From Chromatiales bacterium (GTDB taxonomy: Bacteria > Pseudomonadota > Gammaproteobacteria > Thiohalomonadales > Thiohalomonadaceae): DNA of 8,961 nt. The stretch's first letter is position 1. Every line of letters begins with the position of its first letter. The stretch lies in NCBI GenBank assembly GCA_029864785.1, contig JAOTST010000046.1, positions 1-8,961 of the forward strand. Reading direction: 5' to 3'. Shown here in pieces: positions 1-6,709 of this stretch. Made by a program: the position numbers and the translations under genes. The notes below the pieces were generated by a model. The model did not search any database and was not told where the DNA came from. It saw only the letters and a list, made by a program, of their open reading frames with translations.

Positions 1-87
1 AAATTGATCATGATGCCGCTTGATGCAACGGGTCTTGTCGGTTCAGTTGGCGGCATCACAGAGCTCGTCAAAAGCCTCAACAAATAG
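1..87 (+). CDS. C-terminal end of an SPFH (stomatin/prohibitin-like) membrane protein, partial
   Basis: Frame 1 is open from the window edge to a TAG at 85-87, giving 28 residues that include MMPLDATGLVGSVGGI and end in ELVKSLNK. This resembles the extreme C-terminus of QmcA-type SPFH proteins, where an 'MPLEAS..GS..GI.EL' segment closes the protein. SPFH proteins of this type are membrane-anchored oligomers thought to act in membrane microdomains, and they usually sit beside an nfeD-type gene. The next gene here, 15 nt downstream on the same strand, is exactly that, which supports the call. The sequence seen is very short, so the family assignment rests on the tail motif plus context. The 5' part lies outside the window. 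Confidence 0.62.
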   Translation, partial: KLIMMPLDATGLVGSVGGITELVKSLNK

Positions 88-102
88 AGAAATTATTCAA
101 CT

Positions 103-553
103 ATGGAAGCGTTTTTTAACGAATATATGAATCACTGGGCCTGGCTCTCTCTGGGTGTTACTTTCATTATCATTGAGTTGCTAGCACCCGGTACCATGAT
201 GATGTGGCTCGGAATTGCAGCTGTTGCGATCGGACTCATCGTCGCAGTTATTCCGATCTCCTGGGAGTGGCAGATCTTTCTCTTCTCGGTCATCTCTGTC
301 GGCTCTATTCTCTTCTGGCGAGCTCGAATCAAAAAGTACCCTCAAAAAAGTGACAATCCATCACAACAAAAAGAGGAGCCAACTTATAGGAACCACCCAT
401 CGATTAAGTAAAGCGATTATAGAGGGCAAAGGGAAGATCAACATCAACGATAGCATATGGGTTGCCACAGGCCCCGATCTCCCTAAAGGAAGCAAGGTAG
501 AAGTTATTAATGTCGATGGAAATCATCTGAGTGTAAAATCAACAGATGAGTAG
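103..553 (+). pseudogene. NfeD-family membrane protein (YbbJ-like), interrupted by a +1 frameshift
   Basis: The ATG at 103 opens a frame encoding an N-terminal hydrophobic region (WLSLGVTFIIIELLAPGTMM, then MWLGIAAVAIGLIVAVIPI, then a third helix ending FWRARIKKYPQ). This is the membrane part of short NfeD proteins. The frame then drifts into non-family residues and stops at 411. The missing C-terminal OB-fold half (SQLIGTTHRLSKAIIEGKGK ... WVATGPDLPKGSKVEVINVDG) lies in the frame ending at 553. Removing one A from the A5 tract at 368-372 joins the halves as SQQKRSQLIGTTH and yields a 149-residue protein, close to the roughly 150 residues of E. coli YbbJ. NfeD proteins partner SPFH proteins, as the upstream gene suggests. 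The break may be a real mutation, a sequencing error in a homopolymer, or slippage. The ribosome binding site is weak (AGAGA at 86-90). Confidence 0.82.
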
Positions 554-574
554 TTCATCCATTTGAATCGAAAA

Positions 575-694
575 ATGTTTAGCTCCCATCCTAACTTCAC
601 CCTGCATCGATACGGAAATATCTCACATATTAGTGATGCCGTAAGAGACAGTTCGGTTCAGGATCTATTGAACGACCCGAAACAGAATAAATAA
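575..694 (+). CDS. Doubtful 39-residue ORF in the nfeD-kinase operon spacer
   Basis: An ATG at 575 opens 39 codons (MFSSHPNFTLHRYGNISHIS, then a polar tail ending LLNDPKQNK) and stops at a TAA at 692. It is in the same frame as the nfeD C-terminal half and starts 21 nt after that stop codon. No Shine-Dalgarno sequence is visible upstream, there is no signal peptide or membrane segment, and I recognise no family. It may be chance, or a remnant. It is listed because it occupies most of the otherwise empty 554-751 interval. Nothing else is evident there apart from the candidate promoter at 706-734. Confidence 0.18.
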   Translation: MFSSHPNFTLHRYGNISHISDAVRDSSVQDLLNDPKQNK

Positions 695-705
695 TATTAC
701 GTTTT

Positions 706-734
706 TTGTATAAAATCAGACCAAAGGCTATACA
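706..734 (+). promoter_or_regulatory. Candidate sigma70 promoter for the binding-protein/kinase unit
   Basis: TTGTAT (706-711) and TATACA (729-734) are separated by 17 nt and lie just upstream of the ATG at 752, in an AT-rich stretch. The -35 matches consensus at only 3 of 6 positions. A second -10-like hexamer, TATAAA (709-714), overlaps it. This is the only obvious spacer before the two-gene unit, so a promoter somewhere here is likely, but the exact hexamers are a guess. Confidence 0.35.
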
Positions 735-751
735 TAGCCACTAATTAAAAT

Positions 752-1672
752 ATGGATGACAAAAGCAGGATGCGGCAATTAATTAAATTTTTCATAACGG
801 CATTATTCATTCTACTCTCTGGTTGTAGCGATGAGCTGGATACCACCTATGCACCTCGCTTTACCACTGCACCAGTCTATCCTGAAAATCACTATATTTT
901 TGGTATACACCCTCTACACAACCCACAAAGGCTGAATGAAGTCTTTGAACCTTTAATGCGTTATCTAAGTGATAATATTCCTAATAGCCATTTCAAGTTA
1001 GAGGCTTCTCGCAACTACGCCTCTTACAATAAAAAGCTCTATGCCAAGAAATTTGATTTTGCTCTACCCAACCCATTTCAAACAATTAATGCCGTTGATA
1101 AGGGATACCATGTTTTTGCCAAAATGGGCGATGATGACAATTTTCGAGGCATCATTCTAGTGCGTAAAGATAGTGATATAAAAAAACCGACCGACCTCAT
1201 TGGAAAATCGATTAGCTATCCTGCTCCAACCGCTCTGGCGGCAACAATGTTGCCCCAATACTATCTACAAACCCATGGCGTTAACGTCATGAAAGATCTT
1301 GATAACCGCTATGTCGGTTCGCAAGAATCATCCATTATGAGTGTCTATCTTGGAAATACCACTGCCGGTGCAACCTGGCCACCACCGTGGTTCGCGCTTG
1401 TTAGAGAACGCCCTGAACTGGCACAAAAATTAAAAATTATCTGGAAAACATCCGCTCTCCCCAATAATGGCATCGTTGTACTTCCAACCGTACCATATGA
1501 AATAACGCATCAGGTTAAGTCACTTCTCATCAATCTAGATAAAAATGACAAAGGCAGGGAAATTTTGGAGCGAATGACGCTCTCAAAATTTGAATCAGCA
1601 GATAATGACACTTATCAAACTGTACGTGATTTTGTAACCACGTTCGGTAAAAGTGTACGACCTATTAATTAA
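752..1672 (+). CDS. PhnD-like periplasmic substrate-binding lipoprotein
   Basis: A 306-residue protein with a lipoprotein signal peptide: the hydrophobic run IKFFITALFILLSGC ends in a lipobox with Cys25, so the mature protein is predicted to be a lipid-anchored periplasmic protein. The rest matches the PhnD/SsuA-type phosphate/phosphonate-binding family. It has an opening strand GIHPLHNPQRLNEVFEPLMR (51-70), LPNPFQ (105-110), the inter-lobe stretch ILVRKDSDIKKPTDLIGK (135-152) and the ligand-loop region VGSQESSIMSVYLGNTTAGA (188-207). No ABC permease or ATPase gene is nearby. Instead a membrane histidine kinase begins 12 nt downstream, so I infer a sensory rather than transport role, presenting a ligand to the kinase. 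The ligand is unknown and need not be a phosphonate. The start is uncertain: ATG 770 (residue 7) gives a more typical signal peptide, but neither ATG has a well-spaced ribosome binding site. Confidence 0.85.
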   Translation: MDDKSRMRQLIKFFITALFILLSGCSDELDTTYAPRFTTAPVYPENHYIFGIHPLHNPQRLNEVFEPLMRYLSDNIPNSHFKLEASRNYASYNKKLYAKKFDFALPNPFQTINAVDKGYHVFAKMGDDDNFRGIILVRKDSDIKKPTDLIGKSISYPAPTALAATMLPQYYLQTHGVNVMKDLDNRYVGSQESSIMSVYLGNTTAGATWPPPWFALVRERPELAQKLKIIWKTSALPNNGIVVLPTVPYEITHQVKSLLINLDKNDKGREILERMTLSKFESADNDTYQTVRDFVTTFGKSVRPIN

Positions 1673-1676
1673 AGGA
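1673..1676 (+). promoter_or_regulatory. Shine-Dalgarno site supporting a TTG start for the kinase
   Basis: AGGA begins immediately after the lipoprotein stop codon and lies 8 nt before TTG 1685. No ATG or GTG with comparable spacing exists in this frame, and the residues after the TTG (polar start, then a membrane helix from about residue 17) fit a real N-terminus. It also indicates that the two genes are read from one message. Confidence 0.6.
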
Positions 1677-1684
1677 AATTTGGT

Positions 1685-3913
1685 TTGTATAACCCCCTAT
1701 ATAAATTTTGGACGGCATCGTTACAACGGCAGCTTATTCTCGGCATTGCATTAGTGCATACGATATTGATGAGCATATTTGTTCTTGACCTTGTTGAACG
1801 TCAGCGCGACTTTTTAATCGAACAGAACACCATGGAGGCCAAAGCGCTTGCAAAAACTCTTGCCGCCAATGGTGTCTCATGGATTTTGGCCAACGATACA
1901 ATCGGTATCGAAGAGATTATCAGTTCTCAAAATAATTTCCCCGGACTCAACTACGCCATGTTTGTTGATATGGAAGGAAAAATATTAGGCTACTCTGATC
2001 GAACAAAGGTTAATCACTATATTGATGACCCTGTTAGTCTCCAGCTTCTCAATGCTCCAGCAGAAACGATTGTTCTTATAGAAAATAGCGCGCTGATTGA
2101 TGTGGCTGCGCCCATTATATCTAACTCAAGCCAAATTGGCTGGGCACGCGTAGGAATTAGTCGTCAAGAAATATCCAAAAGCCTCGCACTTGTCACTCAA
2201 AAGGGCCTCATCTATATGCTTTTGGCGATTACTGTAGGGATCATTTTCGCATGGTTTATGGCACGTGGCCTAACAGCAGGATTAAACCGTTTAAGTCAGG
2301 CAACACATAGCATCACCAAGGGTAATCGCGATGTCAGTTGTGAACTGAATCGTCATGATGAACTTGGAAAATTATCTAATGATTTTAATCGGATGCTCAA
2401 TATCATCAATGACCGAGAGGAGGAGCTAAGTACCAATCTATCTCTCTTGAATGCTTTGCTCAATTCAGTTCCAGACTTAGTCTTTTATAAAGACCTTAAC
2501 GGGCACTATATGGGCTGCAATGCCGCTGTGGAAAAGCTATTTGGACTGCCAGAGAAAGAGGTTGTCGGGAAAAGTGATTATGACATTTTTCCGAAAGAGA
2601 TAGCTGACTTTTTTAAAGAGAAAGACCAACAGATGCTGAAGAGCGGAGTTCCTCAGCGCAATGAGGAGTGGGTCACCTATCCGGATGGAGAACGTGTGCT
2701 GCTAGATACACTAAAAACCCCATTCTACACAACAGAGGGTGAGCTGATTGGTCTGATCGGTGTATCACGTGATATTACCCTTATTAAAGAACAGGAAGAG
2801 CAGCTACGCAGCAGTAGAAAAATGGATGCCCTTGGAAAACTAACCGGTGGAATCGCTCATGACTACAACAATTTACTCGGAATTATCTTGGGGTTTGCCG
2901 AACTACTTGAAATAAAACTGGCGGATCAGCCGCCGCTAAAGAAGTACGCCGAACAGATCATGAATGCGGGACAAAGAGGTGCCTCACTCACAAAAAAACT
3001 GCTCACATTCTCTAAAAGCAACCCCTCAAAAATTGAAAGTATCAACATCAATACGGCAATTCAAGACGCCTACCAGATGATAGAGAAATCATTAACAGCA
3101 ACGATCGAAATAACCCTGCATCTCGATAAAAACCTATCAATGACCCAGCTGGACTCTGATGACTTTGATAATGCCCTTTTAAATATCTGTATCAACGCCG
3201 CACATGCCATGGATGGCACCGGAAAATTAGTTATTACCACATCAAATGAGATCCTCTCATCATCCCAAGTGAGGAAGCTTTCCATTGCACCAGGAGACTA
3301 TGTATCTGTTTCCATCTCCGACCAGGGAAGTGGAATGGATGAAGAGACTATTAGCAAAATATTTGATCCATTCTTCTCAACCAAAGGTGAAATGGGGACA
3401 GGATTAGGACTTAGCCAAGTCTACGGTTTTGTGAATCGTGCCCATGGCGCTGTCAAAATTGATTCTAAGCTGGGGGAAGGAACAACATTCACCCTCTACT
3501 TTCCAAAAGATATGAGTGCAGAGGTTTCTGAACATATTGAACAACCTGTCAGTTCACATGAAGTGCTAGGAAACCCAACCGTATTAATTGTCGATGATGA
3601 AGCATCTTTGTGCGAATTAACGCGTGAGATTCTCGCAAATGCAGAATTCAATGCCCTTACCGCTCAAAGTGGCGAAGAGGCTCTTAACATTCTAAATAAT
3701 CGACCGGTCGATCTCCTTCTCACCGATATCATTATGCCTGTTATGGATGGACATCAACTTGCACTGCTTGCAAAAGAGAGTCAGCCTGATATAAAAATTC
3801 TATTTATCAGCGGCTATAGCGACTCTTCAGATGAAGAAGATAATAATCGTATTCAGAAACCTATAAAATCTGCCGAACTGATTAAGCAGGTCGAAAATTT
3901 GTTAACTGAGTAA
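1685..3913 (+). CDS. Membrane-bound hybrid histidine kinase (TM-sensor-TM-HAMP-PAS-HisKA-HATPase-REC)
   Basis: This 742-residue protein starts at TTG. Domains in order: membrane helix at about 17-34; periplasmic sensor region 36-173; second helix 174-192; HAMP about 193-246; PAS about 255-368 (SVPDLVFYKDLNGHYMGCNA); H-box GGIAHDYNN with phosphoacceptor His392; N-box with Asn504 (NICINAAHAM); G1 box DQGSGMD at 546-552; G2 box GTGLGLS at 571-577. A C-terminal receiver has the acidic pair Asp637/Asp638, phosphoacceptor Asp681 (LTDIIMPVMDG), Ser709 and Lys725-Pro726. All catalytic residues are present, so both kinase and receiver should be active. No HPt domain and no DNA-binding regulator are encoded nearby, so the phosphate must pass to a partner elsewhere. 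It follows a PhnD-like lipoprotein by 12 nt, its probable periplasmic ligand-binding subunit. Its 3' end converges on the HD-GYP gene with 47 nt between, and I see no convincing terminator hairpin there. Confidence 0.93.
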   Translation: MYNPLYKFWTASLQRQLILGIALVHTILMSIFVLDLVERQRDFLIEQNTMEAKALAKTLAANGVSWILANDTIGIEEIISSQNNFPGLNYAMFVDMEGKILGYSDRTKVNHYIDDPVSLQLLNAPAETIVLIENSALIDVAAPIISNSSQIGWARVGISRQEISKSLALVTQKGLIYMLLAITVGIIFAWFMARGLTAGLNRLSQATHSITKGNRDVSCELNRHDELGKLSNDFNRMLNIINDREEELSTNLSLLNALLNSVPDLVFYKDLNGHYMGCNAAVEKLFGLPEKEVVGKSDYDIFPKEIADFFKEKDQQMLKSGVPQRNEEWVTYPDGERVLLDTLKTPFYTTEGELIGLIGVSRDITLIKEQEEQLRSSRKMDALGKLTGGIAHDYNNLLGIILGFAELLEIKLADQPPLKKYAEQIMNAGQRGASLTKKLLTFSKSNPSKIESININTAIQDAYQMIEKSLTATIEITLHLDKNLSMTQLDSDDFDNALLNICINAAHAMDGTGKLVITTSNEILSSSQVRKLSIAPGDYVSVSISDQGSGMDEETISKIFDPFFSTKGEMGTGLGLSQVYGFVNRAHGAVKIDSKLGEGTTFTLYFPKDMSAEVSEHIEQPVSSHEVLGNPTVLIVDDEASLCELTREILANAEFNALTAQSGEEALNILNNRPVDLLLTDIIMPVMDGHQLALLAKESQPDIKILFISGYSDSSDEEDNNRIQKPIKSAELIKQVENLLTE

Positions 3914-3960
3914 CTCTTTTTGTATGACGCGCAATTCCTGAGAAGTCGAATTCACGAATA

Positions 3961-5451
3961 TTATTCACTCTCATCCGCATCGGTAAACTCATTGGCTATG
4001 TTCACAAACTGTTGTTCGATTGCTAGTAATGCATCCAACACATCTGGATCAAAATGCTCGCCCTTTCCCTCTTTGAGAATAGCCATCGCATCCTGATGCG
4101 AGAATGCCTCCTTGTAAACTCTTTTGGTAATAAGTGCATCATAGACATCAGCCACCGCCATTAAACGTCCTGAGATAGGGATTTCATCCCCTTTAAGACC
4201 TTTCGGATAGCCCTTCCCATTCCACTTCTCATGATGCGTGGTTGCAATCTCACGGGCATATTCTAAAAATGATGTTGAGCCCAACTCATTTTCAGCCACC
4301 TTAAGCGCCTCCCCACCCAATTCAGCATGCGTCTTCATAATGGTGAACTCCTCTGCATCAAGCTTTCCCGGCTTAAGTAAGATCCGATCGGGAATACCCA
4401 CTTTTCCAATATCATGTAACGGTGCTGATTTATAGAGGAGCTCAATCGATTTATCATTCAATTCATGATTAAACCGGGGATGATGACGGAGCTGTTCTGC
4501 CAACACCTTCACATATCTTTGAGTGCGTCGAATATGAGCCCCTGTTTCATTGTCACGTGTCTCCGCCAGTGAAGCGAGACTCATAATGGTCACATCCTGT
4601 GTTCGTTGTAGTTCCTGAGTACGATTCAACAACGTCTTGATCATCACATTGGTGTGGTGAGCCATTACACCAAACTCATCATTACTGCTAATGGTAACCA
4701 CACCGGAAAGATCACCATCAGTAGCTCTAACAAGTACTCGATTCTGGTTATTAATAAAGAGGTTTAGATTGTGAGCATAGGAAAAAATCACATTCATCAC
4801 ATAGAGCAGCAGTACCCCACCAATAAAAGCGAACTCCTTCATAATGGAAAGCTGTGCCGTGGCAATCGGAATATCATCGCCCACCCGCGACAACCAATCG
4901 AGATCTTTCACCACCATCAAGAAAAATATACCAATGATGAAAACAATGGTAATTCCCGCAAGCAGTGCAAATTTACCAACTAGCGGAAAATATTTGTCGT
5001 TAGGTCTTAAACGAACACCCTCCTTCTCAATATATATTGCTAATGATCGCTCACGCGCCAAAGCAACGTCAATCGCTATAAAAAGGCCTAACGTCACAAA
5101 GCCCAGAATCATCTTTAAGCCACTGGCGATAGGAAAATCATAGACAAAACCATTGGAGATCGTCAGGATAATTCCCGATAACAGAAAGAGAGATAGTTCG
5201 AGTTGAAAGGTACGTTTAACCTGCTGTTCAAGTGGCGCATTAACAACCCATCGCTTTGATAAGATGCGGTGAAGAAGATACTGAAAACCAACAATCAAAA
5301 TAAGCGGTGTGGCTAACTGTAACGGAGTCAATCCCTCAATAAAGGGGCAGACCTGTACGCCATAAATACTAATAAAGATCAAAGTCGTCAGGTAATGTAC
5401 CGCTACTCGCCCTTCACTACTCTCTCGATTACTCATCTCAGCTACTGCCAT
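3961..5451 (-). CDS. Six-helix membrane protein with HAMP and HD-GYP domains, predicted cyclic-di-GMP phosphodiesterase
   Basis: A 496-residue protein with six predicted membrane helices (about 17-36, 41-64, 86-104, 110-131, 161-181, 206-226). A HAMP-like linker (227-280) follows, then an HD-GYP domain (about 283-485). The family motifs are intact: ETGAHIRRTQ with His306, HDIGKVGIP with His346/Asp347, KTHAELGG with His375, HHEKWNGKGYP with His406/His407 and Gly-Tyr-Pro 414-416, and ADVYDAL with Asp435. Active HD-GYP enzymes hydrolyse cyclic-di-GMP with a di- or tri-iron/manganese site formed by these residues, so this copy is probably catalytic. The loops between helices are short and the membrane part matches no sensor family I recognise. 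The start at 5451 is preceded by AGG 8 nt upstream; Met6 is an alternative. It lies 77 nt downstream of amrS on the same strand and could be co-transcribed or have its own promoter. Confidence 0.93.
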   Translation of the reverse strand: MAVAEMSNRESSEGRVAVHYLTTLIFISIYGVQVCPFIEGLTPLQLATPLILIVGFQYLLHRILSKRWVVNAPLEQQVKRTFQLELSLFLLSGIILTISNGFVYDFPIASGLKMILGFVTLGLFIAIDVALARERSLAIYIEKEGVRLRPNDKYFPLVGKFALLAGITIVFIIGIFFLMVVKDLDWLSRVGDDIPIATAQLSIMKEFAFIGGVLLLYVMNVIFSYAHNLNLFINNQNRVLVRATDGDLSGVVTISSNDEFGVMAHHTNVMIKTLLNRTQELQRTQDVTIMSLASLAETRDNETGAHIRRTQRYVKVLAEQLRHHPRFNHELNDKSIELLYKSAPLHDIGKVGIPDRILLKPGKLDAEEFTIMKTHAELGGEALKVAENELGSTSFLEYAREIATTHHEKWNGKGYPKGLKGDEIPISGRLMAVADVYDALITKRVYKEAFSHQDAMAILKEGKGEHFDPDVLDALLAIEQQFVNIANEFTDADESE

Positions 5452-5483
5452 TAAAATTACCTGCTAAATATCTTTGAGAACAG

Positions 5484-5512
5484 ACTATAACCTTAAAGTT
5501 CCCTGCAAATAA
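5484..5512 (-). promoter_or_regulatory. Weak candidate promoter for the HD-GYP gene
   Basis: On the minus strand TATAGT (5484-5489) matches the -10 consensus at five of six positions and lies 17 nt downstream of TTATTT (5507-5512), a poor -35. It falls in the 77-nt AT-rich gap between amrS and the HD-GYP start, which is longer than expected inside a tight operon. It may be coincidental. Confidence 0.25.
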
Positions 5513-5528
5513 CCATTGATTATTTACA

Positions 5529-6641
5529 CTATTTAGCGAGTCGTACCGGCATTCGCTTTGCCCCCCAATCACCGGGGCTCTCCTCAAAAACACCCGCACA
5601 TCGAGCCCCGCACTTTTTACAGCCTCCATTCGCATCAAGACCCCACTCTGAGAGCACATACCAGTCACGGCCAATCAACATCTCGCCACAGTGGTGACAG
5701 TAGGTACTCTCTCCCGATTTATCGTGCACATTGCCGGTATAGGCATAGTGAACTCCGTTATTAATGGCAATTTCACGCGCACGTGTTAGCGTGCTTGAAG
5801 GTGTGGACGGAATATCGAGCATCTTATAGTCTGGGTGAAAGGCGCTAAAGTGCATCGGCACATCAGGTCCGAGCTCGCCCGCAACCCATCGGGTCATCTC
5901 ATTGAGCTCCTTATCCGAGTCATTCTTGCCGGGGATTAGTAACGTGGTCAGCTCAAGCCAGACATCGGTCTCATGCTTCAGATATTTAAGGGTATCGAGC
6001 ACCGGTTGCAGATGCCCTCCACTCAACTTGTGGTAGAACTCATCGGTAAAGGCCTTTAGATCAACATTCGCTGCATCCATATATTGGTAGAACTCTCGCA
6101 TCGGCTCTTCGCAAACGTAACCTGCGGTCACTGCAACCGATTTAATCCCGCGCTCACGACACGCCTTGGCGACATCAATCGCGTACTCATGAAAGATGAC
6201 CGGATCGTTATAGGTGTATGCAACCGAACGACTACCCGTATCAACCGCCGCTTGAGCAATGGCCTCGGGGCTCGCATGATCGGCCAGCGTGTCAAACTCG
6301 CGAGATTTGCTGATATCCCAGTTCTGACAGAACTTACACGAGAGATTGCAACCCGCCGTGCCAAAGCTGAGTACAGGAGTACCGGGCAGAAAATGGTTGA
6401 GCGGCTTCTTCTCAATCGGGTCGACACAGTAGCCACTAGAACGACCATAGGTGGTTGAGACAATTGTCCCATTGAGATTACCGCGCACAAAGCAGAGGCC
6501 ACGCTGCCCCTCCTTCAATTTACAGTAGCGAGGGCAGAGGTCACATTGCACGCGCCCCCCATCAATGACGTGCCAATATTTAGTCGCCACAACCGTTGCA
6601 AGATCAATCTCTTCCAGAGATTCGTGCCTATCTCCACTCAT
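5529..6641 (-). CDS. amrS: AmmeMemoRadiSam system radical SAM enzyme
   Basis: A 370-residue radical SAM protein when started at ATG 6641. The cluster motif CNLSCKFC (Cys98, Cys102, Cys105) should hold a [4Fe-4S] cluster that cleaves S-adenosylmethionine to start radical chemistry. Before it comes the family signature KYWHVIDGGRVQCDLCPRYC with four cysteines (33, 36, 40, 50). A second cysteine set closes the protein: CHHC (315, 318) and CKKCGARC (341, 344, 348), probably a zinc-ribbon-like or extra cluster-binding site. The motifs AYTYNDPVIFHEYA, NVDLKAF and FHPDYKM also fit this family, which is related to pyruvate formate-lyase activating enzymes. The frame is open back to ATG 6680, but I prefer 6641: it has AGGAG 8 nt upstream, and the longer start lacks one and lies in an inverted repeat. 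It is divergent from amrB and amrA, its usual partners. The substrate is unknown. Confidence 0.94.
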   Translation of the reverse strand: MSGDRHESLEEIDLATVVATKYWHVIDGGRVQCDLCPRYCKLKEGQRGLCFVRGNLNGTIVSTTYGRSSGYCVDPIEKKPLNHFLPGTPVLSFGTAGCNLSCKFCQNWDISKSREFDTLADHASPEAIAQAAVDTGSRSVAYTYNDPVIFHEYAIDVAKACRERGIKSVAVTAGYVCEEPMREFYQYMDAANVDLKAFTDEFYHKLSGGHLQPVLDTLKYLKHETDVWLELTTLLIPGKNDSDKELNEMTRWVAGELGPDVPMHFSAFHPDYKMLDIPSTPSSTLTRAREIAINNGVHYAYTGNVHDKSGESTYCHHCGEMLIGRDWYVLSEWGLDANGGCKKCGARCAGVFEESPGDWGAKRMPVRLAK

Positions 6642-6649
6642 CACTTGCA

Positions 6650-6654
6650 CTCCT
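6650..6654 (-). promoter_or_regulatory. Shine-Dalgarno site that decides the amrS start
   Basis: On the minus strand AGGAG sits 8 nt before ATG 6641. The upstream in-frame ATG at 6680 has no such site. Choosing 6641 removes 13 poorly family-like residues and leaves the inverted repeat at 6661-6686 in the untranslated leader. Confidence 0.7.
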
Positions 6655-6660
6655 GATATA

Positions 6661-6686
6661 TGGTCTATACTGATAATCATAGACCA
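6661..6686. promoter_or_regulatory. Perfect inverted repeat in the amrS/amrB divergent spacer, operator-like
   Basis: TGGTCTAT (6661-6668) and ATAGACCA (6679-6686) are exact reverse complements separated by 10 nt. This is the only strong symmetry in the 68-nt region between the two divergent start codons. The arm-to-arm centre spacing is 18 nt, a size typical of a dimeric repressor site. No T-run follows on either strand, so it is unlikely to be a terminator. It overlaps a -10-like TATACT (6666-6671) reading toward amrB, whose best -35 is TTGCAC at 6645-6650 with a short 15-nt spacer. It also overlaps a -10-like TATGAT (minus strand, 6676-6681) reading toward amrS. It may control both genes; no regulator gene is visible in the window. 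Confidence 0.5.
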
Positions 6687-6709
6687 AAAATGCTCAGTGA
6701 GGAGCTAAC

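Noticed and set aside
3914..3960. Possible bidirectional terminator between the convergent kinase and HD-GYP genes
   Set aside because: Only a short CTCTTTTTG run and weak ATTC/GAAT symmetry are present; there is no GC-rich stem followed by a T-run.
5438..5674. 78-codon minus-strand frame overlapping the 3' end of amrS and the HD-GYP start
   Set aside because: It lies in another frame over well-conserved amrS codons, shows no family similarity and has no ribosome binding site.
6128..6502. 124-codon frames on both strands inside amrS
   Set aside because: They are alternative frames of the conserved radical SAM core. Their low-complexity, Arg/Ser-rich products look like frame shadows.
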